64,000 nucleotides of DNA from BAIKAL-G1 sp943370385 (GCA_943370385.1 CALRQT020000012.1:1-64000), one strand, 5' to 3'; counted from the first letter of the stretch, positions 1-8,772 are shown. Numbers and translations: made by a program. Notes: generated by a model not told the origin, from the sequence alone.

Positions 1-573
1 GCCAGCGAACTCAGCCAACTGGCTCTCGAACCCATCCTCCGAAAGCTCGGCTGGAGCCAACCCAAAACCGACTTCCTGCTTCTAGAAGCTCAGGCGGACC
101 AACTCGCCGCCGTTCCTTGGGCCACAAACCACCCCATCGGCGAGCCCTACCAACTCAAGCCCTGGGCTGAACTCAACCAGCAGCAGCTCCAGCAGATCCA
201 CCACCTCGGCGCTCCAGCAGCCACCCTCCCGCCGGCCGATCCAAACCGGATCGATCCACACGTCTCCCTGGCGCTCCTCCACCACGGCAATCTCGTCGGC
301 TGGATTCTCGCGGAACGCCTCTCCCAAAGCAGCCTGCGCTACGGCAGCCTCTTTATCGCCCAGCAGCACCGCGGCCGCGCCCGCGGACCTGCCCTCCTAG
401 CCGCTGCCTTCTCACGGCAACAGCACGCAGCCATTCCCTACGCACGCGCTGCCATACCCGCTGACAATCAGCCCATCCTCCGGCTTCTACAACGCCATCT
501 CAAACAGCACCTCAACAGCATGGGACGATCGCGCTTTAGCGAGGTGCTCCTGCTGCAGCCCCAAGGCGTCTAG
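1..573 (+). CDS. GNAT-like acetyltransferase, N-terminus missing (partial)
   Basis: An open frame runs from the first base to a TAG at 571-573, giving 190 residues with no start inside the window, so the gene begins upstream. Around residue 100 there is a strand-like segment (GNLVGWILAERL), then residues 121-131 read QQHRGRARGPA, which resembles the Q/R-x-x-G-x-G/A acetyl-CoA loop of GNAT N-acetyltransferases, followed by a hydrophobic helix (LLAAAF). The substrate cannot be read. The family call is an inference from one motif and the fold-like order; the open frame itself is clear and has normal codon use for this window. Confidence 0.6.
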   Translation, partial: ASELSQLALEPILRKLGWSQPKTDFLLLEAQADQLAAVPWATNHPIGEPYQLKPWAELNQQQLQQIHHLGAPAATLPPADPNRIDPHVSLALLHHGNLVGWILAERLSQSSLRYGSLFIAQQHRGRARGPALLAAAFSRQQHAAIPYARAAIPADNQPILRLLQRHLKQHLNSMGRSRFSEVLLLQPQGV

Positions 574-780
574 CAACTGCCATTAGTGAAAGGAGAGCGG
601 CCCATGCCTGTAGCCAAGCACCATCGCGAGGCCTAATCCGCCGCCCCGGTTGAGCCCAATACAATGCCGATGAGATTTAGCGCAGGGCTGCTTTGGGCTT
701 GGAGAATCTCCACGCCAACCAGGGCTCCGATTCGACATTCACTATCACCAAGATTAGGGTGGGCGTCGCCTTGGGATTCA

Positions 781-1263
781 ATGGAAACCGTTGCCGATTA
801 CCCCCGCCCGCCTTTGCTGGTGCCCTGCCAGGACCAAATCCTGGTCAAAGCAGGGGGTGTCGTGATTTGCGAGACAACCAACAGCTATCGGGTGCTGGAA
901 ACCTTCCATCCCCCCACCTACTACCTGCCGCCAAACTCCTTTCGCCTCGACCTGCTCCAACCAGCGGTGGGAGCCAGCTTCTGTGAATGGAAGGGGGTGG
1001 CCCGCTATTTCGATCTGGTGCTACCCGCCCCAGGCGGCGAGCCGGAGCAACACCTGCGCAAGGTGGTTTGGCAGTATCCCCAGCCCAGCGAGGCTTTTGC
1101 CGCGATCGCCGGTTGGCTGGCCCTCTACCCGGGCGCCATGGACGGCTGCTGGGTGAATGGGGAAGCCGTGATCGCCCAGCCGGGGGGCTTCTACGGCGGC
1201 TGGATCACCTCCCAGGTGGAAGGCCCCTTCAAGGGGGACCCCCTGCATCCGGAATTGCGGTAA
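781..1263 (+). CDS. DUF427 domain protein
   Basis: A 160-residue protein that looks like the DUF427 family: a short all-beta domain with the stretch SYRVLETFHPPTYYLPP near residues 38-54, a segment EWKGVARYFDLV near 69-80 and a late FAAIAGWLALYPGAMD segment. Biochemical function of the family is not established to my knowledge. The frame stays open further upstream to 664, but that extension is low-complexity and unlike the family, so I chose ATG 781, whose product starts METVADYPRPP. The gene stands alone, with about 200 bp of apparently empty sequence before it. Confidence 0.8.
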   Translation: METVADYPRPPLLVPCQDQILVKAGGVVICETTNSYRVLETFHPPTYYLPPNSFRLDLLQPAVGASFCEWKGVARYFDLVLPAPGGEPEQHLRKVVWQYPQPSEAFAAIAGWLALYPGAMDGCWVNGEAVIAQPGGFYGGWITSQVEGPFKGDPLHPELR

Positions 1264-1489
1264 GGCAAGCCCGCCCACCAGCGCAGGGTGAGGGCCTTGT
1301 CTTAGCCGGGCGGATAGCCCCTTGATCCAGGGGGACTCGTCAAGCTTCAACCCCCCAGGGAGCACTTGCAGCAATCACCTTGAGACAACAATTTGCTCAG
1401 CTTATTCACTGCAACTGGATGCAGATTTACCCCATGGTCAGCTTAAATCATAATTGCCGATAGTCTTCCCAAAACCAATCCCTACCACC

Positions 1490-1882
1490 ATGGTCTCGGG
1501 CCCTTTCCTGCGCCGCTCCAGCCTGCTGGCAAGCCTCATCCTTGGCGTTGCCTTACCGCTTGCAGCCCCGGCCCAACCGATCAGCCAGGCCCAAACCATT
1601 AGCCAGGCCCAACTGCGGGCGGCGAACTTGGCGCGGATGGAGGCAGAGCGCCTTAACGGCGGATTAACTAAATATTTTGCGGGCCAATGCATGCACCAAC
1701 GGGGTGGGGCCAACTGCTTGATCCAAGCCAATGAAAAAGGATTCCTCTTCCGGTTCCCTGGTGGAACTCCAGGCTGGGAGGCGAACCGCCGGGCCGCCAC
1801 CGTGGAGTCGCAGATTTTGATCTCAGCCGATGGCAGAACGATTGAGAAGGTTGAATACAACGGCGTGCCAAGGAGTCAGTGA
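1490..1882 (+). CDS. Small secreted hypothetical protein
   Basis: A 130-residue protein with a clear Sec-type signal peptide: basic RR near residue 9, a hydrophobic core SLLASLILGVALPLA and an ALPLAAPAQP region for cleavage near residue 30. The mature part has two Cys (MHQRGG flanked, about residues 66 and 74) that could form a disulfide, and a C-terminal beta-rich segment (ATVESQILISADGRTIEKVEYNG). I chose ATG 1490 because the signal peptide starts there; a TTG at 1454 would only add 12 residues. I do not recognise the family. It is probably periplasmic. Confidence 0.65.
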   Translation: MVSGPFLRRSSLLASLILGVALPLAAPAQPISQAQTISQAQLRAANLARMEAERLNGGLTKYFAGQCMHQRGGANCLIQANEKGFLFRFPGGTPGWEANRRAATVESQILISADGRTIEKVEYNGVPRSQ

Positions 1883-1928
1883 GCGTTGCAACTCACCCTG
1901 CTGGGGCCCTCTTCAGCGGATTGCCCGC

Positions 1929-2708
1929 TCACACCCTCACCCCACCTAGCCGACTGGCCGCCGCCCCATCAACCATCACCCTCAGGCGCGGATGGCGCTG
2001 CAACCAGCTGGCCGGCAGCTGGGGCTGGGGCGGCTCCTCCAGGCTGCGCCGCAGCACCTCCGCCTTGGCCTCACCGCTCACCACCAGCACCACCGTTTCG
2101 GCCGCCAGGATTTCGGCCAGGCCCACGGTGATTGCCCGCTCGGGCACGGCAGCCAAACCTGCCGCAAACAAACCGGCGTTCTGGTGGCGGGTGGCATGAT
2201 CCAGCTCTAGGCAACGGGTGGGCGCATGGGGAACACAGGGCGGTTCGTTAAAGCCCACATGGCCGTTATTGCCCAGCCCTAGCAACTGCAACCCCAGGCC
2301 CCCGGCCGCCGCGATGGCCTGGCCGTAGCGGCGGGCTTCCCGCTCGGGATGGGGGGCCAAGCCATCGGGCAGCCGCAATTGGCCAGGGGCCAGGCCTAGG
2401 GGGGCGCCCAGGGAGTGCTCCATGCTGGCCGCGAAGGACTCGGGATCATCCGGTCCCAGCCCCACGTACTCATCCAGGTTGAAACTGGACCAGCCCGCCA
2501 GCAGCTCCTGGCGCTCCCGGCTGGGCAGGGCTTGAAGCTGCTCGACGAGGGCGCCATAGACGGGCTCCATGGTGCGGCCCGTGGCCAACCCCAGGGGCTT
2601 GGCCGGCCCGCCAGCCGGGGCGGGGCGCAGGGCTTCCAACAGCAACGCCGCCACCCGCTGGCCCAGGGCCTCGGGGCCAGGGGCCACCTCCAACGACCAG
2701 CGTGCCAA
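1929..2708 (-). CDS. nagB: Glucosamine-6-phosphate deaminase (NagB)
   Basis: Converts glucosamine-6-phosphate to fructose-6-phosphate and ammonia, linking amino-sugar turnover to glycolysis in the cytosol. The 259-residue protein carries the family blocks in order: LATGRTMEPVY (41-51, phosphate-binding loop), FNLDEYVGL (76-84) with the catalytic Asp79, and GLGNNGHVGFNEP (144-156) with His150 and Glu155. The residue equal to Asp141 of the E. coli enzyme is Asn here. The start appears to be TTG at 2708. The gene lies 31 bp downstream of the SpoIID-like gene on the same strand, so both may be co-transcribed; 6-phosphogluconolactonase, a relative, is ruled out by the FNEP motif. Confidence 0.88.
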   Translation of the reverse strand: MARWSLEVAPGPEALGQRVAALLLEALRPAPAGGPAKPLGLATGRTMEPVYGALVEQLQALPSRERQELLAGWSSFNLDEYVGLGPDDPESFAASMEHSLGAPLGLAPGQLRLPDGLAPHPEREARRYGQAIAAAGGLGLQLLGLGNNGHVGFNEPPCVPHAPTRCLELDHATRHQNAGLFAAGLAAVPERAITVGLAEILAAETVVLVVSGEAKAEVLRRSLEEPPQPQLPASWLQRHPRLRVMVDGAAASRLGGVRV

Positions 2709-2739
2709 GCCCGAAAACCCCAGTCCTGGCGCCAGCCTG

Positions 2740-4548
2740 TCAGGGCCTGGCGCCGAGCGTGAGCGCCAGGGGACGTTGCGGGATTGGGCCCAGGCTGAGG
2801 CGCGGCTGCAGCAGCGGCGCTAGGGCCGCCAGGCTGGCGTAGGGGCGCAGCTGGGTGCCCCGGTAGTAGTGCTGCAGGATCTGCTCGAAGCCCTCGCCGC
2901 GCCGGGCCATCGCTAGGGCCCCCCACTGGCTCATGCCGATGCCATGGCCAAAGCCACGGCCGATCGCCACCCACTGCAGGCGGGGCATGGGGAGACGGCC
3001 GTCCCCAGGGGGTGGGGGGGGCGGCACCAGGAGGGGGGCCGTTGGGCCTGCGGAGCCTGGGCCAAAGAGCAGCGAAACCGGAGTGGTGCCTTGGCCAGCA
3101 GGGCTGGCCAAGGCCAGGGACGGATTCAGGCCAGACGTGGAAGCAAGGGCTGGGCCAGAAGTGGCGGCAGCGAGCTGGCCACCAACGGTCCCAGCCTGAT
3201 CGGTGAGCAAGGGGACGTTGATCGGCTCTTGGGCGAACTGCACCAGGGTGCTCTTCAATCCAAGCCGGGAGCGCAGCTCGGCGCCGGTGAGCACCAGGGA
3301 ACCGGCCGAGCCCACCACCCGGGCCTGGCGCACGCGGCCGCTGGAGCTGGTGGACAGCACCTCGATGCGCTCCAGGCTGCCGATCTCCGGCAATCCCTTA
3401 CGCACGAGCTCATCGGCCAGGGGCAGGCGCCAATCGCGCACGGGCGACTCGTTGTCGAAATCGGCGACGCTCACCAGGTAGGGCAGTTGCTGGGCCCAGA
3501 GCTCGCCGCTGTTTTCCGTAGTGCCACCGGCGCTGCTGTGGAACACGGCCTCAATCAGGCCATCGCCGTAGGTGAGCACCAGGCCGCGGGTGCCGGCCAC
3601 GGCCGCCTGGGTCGAAGCGGTTTCCGCCTCCACCCCCAGGTACACCTGGCTAGCCACGGTGGCCTTGAGGTCGTAGGCGCGGCCGCTGCCGGGGCGCAGG
3701 GCCCGCAACGCATAGGTGCGGGCTGCCACGGCCTGGGCCCGCAGGGCCTCCAAGGGCCAGCTGGCGGGCATCTCGCTGCCCACCACGCTGGCCAGGTAGG
3801 TCTCTAGTCCCACCAGGTTCACCGCCTGCAGGGCCTCGCCCTGGGGCCGGATCCACAGGCTGCCCCGGTAGCGGCGCTTCTGCAGCCAAACGCTGCCCCC
3901 GGTGCCGGCAGCCGGCAGGGGCTCCACCACCAGCTCGCCCACCCGCAGGCGCTGGGCGACGGTTGGGCTAGGGCGGGCGACGGCACCCTGGGCAGCCGCT
4001 CCAAGATCCGAGCCGGGATTGGCCGCAGAACCCGTCGCCAGGGCTGCCGAGCCAGGGCGGGGAGCCAGGGGAGTGCCCGTGGCCGAGTCGAAGGCGGGAG
4101 ATGGGGCGGGCGTAGGGGCCCCCTCCGCGGGGGACCGGGCTGCCCGGTAGGGGCTGCTGGTGCTGGGGCCTGGCCCAGCGGCGGCCATCGAACTGGGAGC
4201 ACTGGCGCCAGAGACACCTGGAGCGCCGCCCCCCTCCCCGGCCTCGGCCAGCCCCAGCACCTGGGCCCCGGCCAACTGCAGGCGCAGGGGCTGCTCCGGC
4301 CCCAACTCCATCAGCACCTGGCCAGCGCCATCGCGCAGGCGCAGGCGGCCGCCAGCCGGGGCCCGCAGGGTGAGCACCGGGGCTTCCCGCAGCAATACCC
4401 GCACCTGGGGGCCCCCAAGGGCCACCGGATCGGCCCGGGGGGGCGCCGGCTCCAGGGCCGCCCAGGCCCGGGGCAAGACCACCAGCAGGCCCCCTAGGAG
4501 CAAGGTGGCGCCTAGGGCGCGGCGCTGGTGGGGAGGGATGGACAACAT
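2740..4548 (-). CDS. SpoIID/LytB-domain protein, secreted
   Basis: A 602-residue exported protein. Residues 1-30 form a signal peptide (hydrophobic GATLLLGGLLVVLP, ending AWA). A Pro/Ala/Ser-rich linker spans about 105-200. The SpoIID domain follows: LVGLETYLASVVGSEMPASWPLEALRAQAVAARTYAL-type motif around residues 243-278 contains the Glu essential for SpoIID lytic transglycosylase activity, then SSAGGTTENSGELW near 340, and the family's late segment GRGFGHGIGMSQWGA near 535-550. It likely cleaves or binds peptidoglycan; cyanobacteria do not sporulate, so the role is wall remodelling. A second long low-complexity insertion lies at about 450-520. nagB follows closely. Confidence 0.88.
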   Translation of the reverse strand: MLSIPPHQRRALGATLLLGGLLVVLPRAWAALEPAPPRADPVALGGPQVRVLLREAPVLTLRAPAGGRLRLRDGAGQVLMELGPEQPLRLQLAGAQVLGLAEAGEGGGAPGVSGASAPSSMAAAGPGPSTSSPYRAARSPAEGAPTPAPSPAFDSATGTPLAPRPGSAALATGSAANPGSDLGAAAQGAVARPSPTVAQRLRVGELVVEPLPAAGTGGSVWLQKRRYRGSLWIRPQGEALQAVNLVGLETYLASVVGSEMPASWPLEALRAQAVAARTYALRALRPGSGRAYDLKATVASQVYLGVEAETASTQAAVAGTRGLVLTYGDGLIEAVFHSSAGGTTENSGELWAQQLPYLVSVADFDNESPVRDWRLPLADELVRKGLPEIGSLERIEVLSTSSSGRVRQARVVGSAGSLVLTGAELRSRLGLKSTLVQFAQEPINVPLLTDQAGTVGGQLAAATSGPALASTSGLNPSLALASPAGQGTTPVSLLFGPGSAGPTAPLLVPPPPPPGDGRLPMPRLQWVAIGRGFGHGIGMSQWGALAMARRGEGFEQILQHYYRGTQLRPYASLAALAPLLQPRLSLGPIPQRPLALTLGARP

Positions 4549-4786
4549 CGGCTCAAGCCCCAGGGCACGGCAGGGGAGACGCGGCCCGGCAACCGCGACA
4601 GGATTTTCATTGTGACCAGGCCCTAGCCGGTGCGCCAGCCAGCCGCCGCCGGGACCGGCACCCTCCCCCGGAACTCCAGCGGCAGGCGTCAGGCCTCCCC
4701 AACCAGGTGCCTGCCCAGGCCCCAGTTCGCCATGGCAGCATGCGGATCCTGATCAACCGGTGCGGCACCGGGGAGACACTCCAGCC

Positions 4787-5731
4787 GTGCAGGTCACCTT
4801 TTTAGGCACGAGTTCGGGCGTCCCCACCCGCTCCCGCAATGTGTCAGCCGTGGCCCTGCGGCTGCCCCAGCGGGCCGAGCTCTGGCTGTTCGACTGCGGC
4901 GAGGCCACCCAGCACCAGTTCCTGCGCAGCGAGCTGCGGGTCTCCCAACTGCGGCGGATCTTCGTCACCCACATGCATGGGGACCACGTCTTTGGGTTGC
5001 CGGGACTGCTGGCCACCTTGGGGTTGGCGGGCGCCAGCCCCGGCATCGACCTCTACGGCCCCGATCCCCTGCGCGATTACCTCGAAGGGGTGATGCGCAC
5101 CACCTCCACCCGGATCAGCTACCCCCTGCGCAGCCACCGGGTGCGCAACGCCGCCAGTAGCGGAGCCCTACTGCTCGACGACGGCGACCTCACCGTGCGC
5201 TGCGCGCCCCTGACCCACCGGGTGCCGGCCTACGCCTACCGGGTCGACCAGAAGCCCAAGCCCGGCCGTTTCGATGTGGAGCAGGCCAAGGCCCTGGGCA
5301 TCCCGCCTGGCCCCATCTACGCCGCCCTCAAGGCGGGCCAAACCGTCACCCTCGAGGACGGCCGGATCATCCGCGGCGAGGCCCTCTGCGGCCCGGAGCA
5401 GCCCGGCAAAAGCCTGGTGTATTGCACCGACACGGTGTTCTGTGAGGCCGCCGTGGAGCTGGCCCAAGGGGCCGACCTGCTGATCCACGAATCCACCTTT
5501 GCCCACGGCGAGGCGGAGATGGCCTACCAACGCCAGCACTCCACCAGCACCATGGCGGCCCAAACCGCCGCCGAGGCCGGCGTGAAGCAACTGGCCCTCA
5601 CCCACCTCAGCCCCCGCTACGTGGCGGGCAATCCCCTCACCCCCGACGACCTGCTGGCGGAAGCGCGCACGATCTTCCCGGCCACCGTGATGGCCAAGGA
5701 TTTCCTCACCCTGGAGGTGGGCGGCGCCTAA
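4787..5731 (+). CDS. rnz: Ribonuclease Z
   Basis: Zinc-dependent endonuclease that removes the 3' trailer of tRNA precursors lacking CCA, which fits the tRNA-Val in this window that has no encoded CCA. The metallo-beta-lactamase core is plain: THMHGDH at residues 61-67 (HxHxDH zinc site), a later LTHRVPAYAYRV segment (exosite/His ligand), YCTDTVF (Asp ligand) and ALTHLSPRY near the end. I start at GTG 4787, so the product begins with the family-typical QVTFLGTSSG; a GTG at 4760 would add nine unrelated residues. GGGAGA lies upstream at 4770-4775. 314 residues is normal for the long form. Confidence 0.92.
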   Translation: MQVTFLGTSSGVPTRSRNVSAVALRLPQRAELWLFDCGEATQHQFLRSELRVSQLRRIFVTHMHGDHVFGLPGLLATLGLAGASPGIDLYGPDPLRDYLEGVMRTTSTRISYPLRSHRVRNAASSGALLLDDGDLTVRCAPLTHRVPAYAYRVDQKPKPGRFDVEQAKALGIPPGPIYAALKAGQTVTLEDGRIIRGEALCGPEQPGKSLVYCTDTVFCEAAVELAQGADLLIHESTFAHGEAEMAYQRQHSTSTMAAQTAAEAGVKQLALTHLSPRYVAGNPLTPDDLLAEARTIFPATVMAKDFLTLEVGGA

Positions 5732-5831
5732 GCGCCGCTGCAACAGTTCGTGATTCCGCCCCGGGGGGCCCATTCCCCGTGATACAAGGGCTTTGCTGCG
5801 GTTCATCCCCGCCTTATTGCCGGCTTTTTCG

Positions 5832-6344
5832 ATGGCCCCTTTCTTCTCCTCTGCGCTGCGATTCCTGGCGCGAACCCTGCTGGTTCTGCCCCTGGTGCTG
5901 CTGGTGAGCTTCGCCGGCCCTGCCACCGCAGCCCAGTGGACCACCGATCAACTCACGGTGCCGGCGGATCCCGCGGGTACGCCTGTGACCTTCAGCGAAC
6001 AGGACATCAAATCGGGTCGCAAGCTGTTTAACGACAGCTGCGGCACCTGCCACGCCGGTGGGATCACCAAGACCAACCAGAACGTGGGCCTGGACCCCGA
6101 AACCCTGGCCCTGGCCTCCCCACCCCGCAATTCGGTGGACTCCCTCGTGGACTACATGAAGGACCCCACCTCCTATGACGGCGAGTACAGCATCTCCGAC
6201 CTGCACCCGAGCCTGCGCAGCAGCGACGTGTTCGTGAAAATGCGCGACCTCGACGAGGACGACCTGCGCCTGATCGCCGGCTACATCCTGGTGGCCCCCA
6301 ACGTTCAGGGCGTCCAGTGGGGCGGCGGCAAGATCTACTTCTGA
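5832..6344 (+). CDS. psbV: Cytochrome c-550 of photosystem II (PsbV)
   Basis: Extrinsic lumenal subunit of photosystem II that stabilises the manganese cluster. The 170-residue precursor has a hydrophobic signal peptide ending ATA-A near residue 34, a single c-type heme site CGTCH at residues 70-74, and the later DLHPSL segment whose His is the second axial ligand in this family. The mature protein begins with the typical QWTTDQLTVP-like N-terminus. I chose ATG 5832; a TTG at 5793 would add 13 residues. A strong terminator follows at 6451. The heme is attached by the CcdA/Ccs1 system encoded at about 54 kb. Confidence 0.95.
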   Translation: MAPFFSSALRFLARTLLVLPLVLLVSFAGPATAAQWTTDQLTVPADPAGTPVTFSEQDIKSGRKLFNDSCGTCHAGGITKTNQNVGLDPETLALASPPRNSVDSLVDYMKDPTSYDGEYSISDLHPSLRSSDVFVKMRDLDEDDLRLIAGYILVAPNVQGVQWGGGKIYF

Positions 6345-6450
6345 TCTGGCCTCCAGCCTTGGGCGCCTGACTGGGGCCCCAAGCCTTGAAACCGGATTCA
6401 ACCCAGCCTTAGCCCTTGGCTCTGGCTCCTGAACCCCAATCAACCCTTGA

Positions 6451-6476
6451 GCCGCGGCCCCCACCGCGGCTTTTTT
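6451..6476 (+). terminator. Rho-independent terminator of psbV
   Basis: A 7-bp GC stem GCCGCGG / CCGCGGC with a six-base loop is followed by six T residues at 6471-6476. It lies about 107 bp after the psbV stop codon. Confidence 0.85.
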
Positions 6477-6570
6477 GTGGCCCCGGCCTCGGTGGGCTGG
6501 CCTAGCCGCGTCAGCCCCTAGGCCAGCGCGAGCTCAGGCCCAGCAACTCGGTCTCGGCCACGCATTAGGC

Positions 6571-6653
6571 CTTGGCTTTGGTCTTGGTCTTGGCCTTGGT
6601 CTTGGTCTTGGCCTTGACCTTGGTCTTGGCCTTGGTCTTGACCTTGGCGGCGG
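6571..6653. repeat. Hexamer tandem repeat coding Lys-(Thr/Ala/Val) on the minus strand
   Basis: About 13 tandem six-base units. Read on the minus strand they are AAG followed by ACC, GCC or GTC and end in TAA, so one frame encodes a tail of alternating Lys and Thr/Ala/Val. This frame is not that of the gene ending at 6666, whose stop lies just before the repeat. Variation is mostly codon-like (ACC/GCC/GTC, one AAA), which suggests it was or is translated. See the findings. Confidence 0.85.
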
Positions 6654-6665
6654 CGGGGAAAGCGT

Positions 6666-7145
6666 TTACGGCTCTTGGAGAGGTTCCGCCAGGAGCTCTG
6701 GTCCGGCGTCCGGCAGGGGGGCTGGCGGCTGACTGTTGGCCGGATCCAAGGAGGCGGGCTGCTTGCTGTACCACCACTCCTGCAGGGCCGGGCTGAGGCG
6801 CTGGGCGAACAGGGTGAGCACCGTGCGGGTGGGCCGGGAGCCCGGCTGAAGCAGCTCCACCGCGTAGGAGGGGCAGCGCCGCGAGGCCAGGTCGGCCACG
6901 AAGCGGCGACCGACGCGCCGCCAACTGGGCTCCTTGCTGCGCCAGGCCAGCCGGCAGCAGGGCCAGGGCAGCTCATTGCGGTCAAACAGCCGGCAGCAGG
7001 GGCCCAGCACCCGGTAGCTGTACTGGCCGCCCAGGCTGGAATGCTCACTGCCCAGCTCAGGCAACTGCTCCAGCAGGGGCACCTTCTCCCCCAGGGGCAG
7101 CTTCGCTGCCGGGGAAGACGGAGAGCCGGCAGAGGCCACGGACAC
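6666..7145 (-). CDS. Hypothetical protein, cyanobacterial
   Basis: A 159-residue protein I cannot assign to a family. The central part (about residues 35-130) looks like a real folded domain: GGQYSYRVLGPCCRLFDRNELPWPCCRLAWRS, with two CC pairs, followed by RRFVADLASRRCPSYAVELLQPG and ALQEWWYSKQPASL. The five Cys might bind metal or form disulfides, but no signal peptide is visible. The last 30 residues are Pro/Ala-rich, and a Lys-rich repeat lies just past the stop in another frame. It is separated from petF by that gene's terminator, so it has its own promoter. Confidence 0.55.
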   Translation of the reverse strand: MSVASAGSPSSPAAKLPLGEKVPLLEQLPELGSEHSSLGGQYSYRVLGPCCRLFDRNELPWPCCRLAWRSKEPSWRRVGRRFVADLASRRCPSYAVELLQPGSRPTRTVLTLFAQRLSPALQEWWYSKQPASLDPANSQPPAPLPDAGPELLAEPLQEP

Positions 7146-7170
7146 GGCGGGCGGCGCAGGGGGACGGGAA

Positions 7171-7195
7171 CAAAAAAGCCACCCCGCAGGGTGGC
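7171..7195 (-). terminator. Rho-independent terminator of petF
   Basis: On the minus strand a 7-bp stem GCCACCC / GGGTGGC with a four-base loop is followed by six T residues (complement of 7172-7177). It lies about 42 bp past the petF stop codon. Confidence 0.85.
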
Positions 7196-7237
7196 AGAGG
7201 ACCGGAACCGGTCAAGCCCGAGGGCCCAAGCGGCGGC

Positions 7238-7537
7238 TCAATAGAGCTCTTCTTCGGAGTGGGTCTTGATCGTGCAATCGGAGGTGGGGTAGGCGACGCA
7301 GGTCAGCACGAAACCGGCTTCGATCTGGTCGTCGTCGAGGAAGCTCTGGTCCGACTGGTCGACGGTGCCGGAGGTGAGCTTGCCAGCGCAGGTGCTGCAA
7401 GCGCCAGCGCGGCAGGAGTAGGGCAGGTCGATGCCCTGCTCTTCAGCGGCGTCGAGGATGTACTGGTCGTCGGGAACTTCAATGGTCTTGTTGAGGCCCT
7501 CGCCTTCATTGACGAGGGTGACCTTGTAGGAAGCCAT
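7238..7537 (-). CDS. petF: Plant-type [2Fe-2S] ferredoxin
   Basis: Soluble photosynthetic electron carrier from photosystem I to FNR, ferredoxin-thioredoxin reductase (whose variable chain is encoded at 18.3 kb) and nitrogen assimilation. The 99-residue product has the cluster cysteines in canonical spacing: Cys42, Cys47 and Cys50 in SCRAGACSTC, and Cys80 in VLTCVAYP. The acidic C-terminus (HSEEELY) with the terminal Tyr is typical of the main cyanobacterial ferredoxin. It has its own terminator and about 140 bp of upstream sequence, so it is probably a single-gene transcript. Confidence 0.96.
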   Translation of the reverse strand: MASYKVTLVNEGEGLNKTIEVPDDQYILDAAEEQGIDLPYSCRAGACSTCAGKLTSGTVDQSDQSFLDDDQIEAGFVLTCVAYPTSDCTIKTHSEEELY

Positions 7538-7680
7538 GGAAAGAATTGGGGCTCACAGGCTCCTGGAGGATCCGGGCCTGTAGGACCGCCCCTTCCTACA
7601 TCCTCCTGAGGCTGTTCCCGTGGATCCGGGCCGCCATTCCCCGGAAGGCCAATCAAAACCAGGCCTCCGATCAGTCTGCC

Positions 7681-8772
7681 TTATGCAACGCGGCGGGCCG
7701 AACGGATTTCGAGTAAGCCCCATTGGCTCTGCTGGGCCACCAGCTCGGCCCGCCAGCCGGCCGCCGCGAGGGCCTGGGTTAGCCCCGGCACCTGGCTCAC
7801 CAGCAAGCCGCTGAGCAGGCCCACCCCGCCCGGGGCGAGCACCGTGGCGAAGGCCGGCGCCAGGGCCTCGATCACCGGCGCCAGGATGTTGCAGAGCAGC
7901 AGGTCGGCCGGTTCCCCCGCCAGCAGCTCGGCAAGCCCCTCCACCGACCCCTGGGCCACCTGGAGGGAGGCCGCCTGGCCCTCGGCCTCCAGGGGTGCCC
8001 CCGTTGTCCCTGGCGTACCGGGGGCAGTGGGCGCCCCTGGCACCACCACGCCATTGCAGGCGGCATTGGCCCCGGTCGCCCGCACGGCCAGGGGGTCGCT
8101 ATCGACGGCAAACACTTGGGCGGCCGGGGCTCGGCGGCCAGCGGCCCCAGGGGCATCGCTGGCGCTGAGGAGTTTCAGGGCTGCGAGGGCCAGGATGCCG
8201 CTGCCGCAGCCCAGGTCGGCCACCCGCACGGGCCGGGTCAGCTGCGCCCCTGGCCCAGCGGCCCAGCGCTCCAGGGCTTCCAGGCACAGGCGGGTGGTCG
8301 GGTGGCTGCCGGTGCCGAAGGCATTGCCGGGATCGATGCGGATAGCCAGCCGATCGGCAAATTCGGCCGGGCACTCCAGCCAGGCGGGTAACACCAGCAG
8401 CCGGGTCCCGACCGGATCGGCCTGCCAATGCTGCTTCCAGCTCAGGCTCCAGTCCTCATCGCCTTGCTGCCGCCAGCTGATCGCAGGGAGGGTGAGGCCA
8501 AAGGGCTCGCTCAAGGCGGCCAGGGCCACCTCCAGCTGCCGCCGCTCAGGCTCAGGCCAATCCACCGCCGGCAACCAGGCCAGCAGCTGGCGCTGGTCCG
8601 GGTTCCTGGGGGTGTGCTCAAGCGCCACCCGGTGGATTCCCAGGGCCTGGAGCTTCCAGAGCAGGGATTCTTCGAGCTCCGGCAGGGCCTGGAGCTCCAA
8701 GCGCCACCAGGGCTGGCCCGGGCCAGGCCCAGGCTCCGAACCCGGGGGCACCGGCGCCGGGCTAGCGCTCAA
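7681..8772 (-). CDS. prmA: Ribosomal protein L11 methyltransferase
   Basis: SAM-dependent methyltransferase that methylates ribosomal protein L11. Diagnostic segments are DPGNAFGTGSHPTTRLCLEAL, the SAM loop VADLGCGSGILALAA and LLCNILAPVIEAL (the NIL/NPP-type catalytic loop). At 363 residues it exceeds the usual 290-300, mainly through a Pro/Gly/Thr-rich insertion after VVVPG (about residues 243-265) and a smaller one after the SAM motif. The start seems to be TTG at 8772, overlapping the serA stop by four bases, so translation is probably coupled to serA; a GTG at 8751 is an alternative. Confidence 0.9.
   Translation of the reverse strand: MSASPAPVPPGSEPGPGPGQPWWRLELQALPELEESLLWKLQALGIHRVALEHTPRNPDQRQLLAWLPAVDWPEPERRQLEVALAALSEPFGLTLPAISWRQQGDEDWSLSWKQHWQADPVGTRLLVLPAWLECPAEFADRLAIRIDPGNAFGTGSHPTTRLCLEALERWAAGPGAQLTRPVRVADLGCGSGILALAALKLLSASDAPGAAGRRAPAAQVFAVDSDPLAVRATGANAACNGVVVPGAPTAPGTPGTTGAPLEAEGQAASLQVAQGSVEGLAELLAGEPADLLLCNILAPVIEALAPAFATVLAPGGVGLLSGLLVSQVPGLTQALAAAGWRAELVAQQSQWGLLEIRSARRVA

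Noticed and set aside
664..780. Upstream extension of the DUF427 gene
   Set aside because: The frame is open but the sequence has no family similarity; ATG 781 fits.
1100..1115. GCGATCGC (HIP1) sites, seen at about 1103, 11380, 12872 and 20893
   Set aside because: These octamers are common in many cyanobacteria and their number here is not striking by eye; no local meaning.
1929..2708. nagB as 6-phosphogluconolactonase
   Set aside because: The GNNGHVGFNEP and FNLDEYVGL motifs are those of glucosamine-6-phosphate deaminase.
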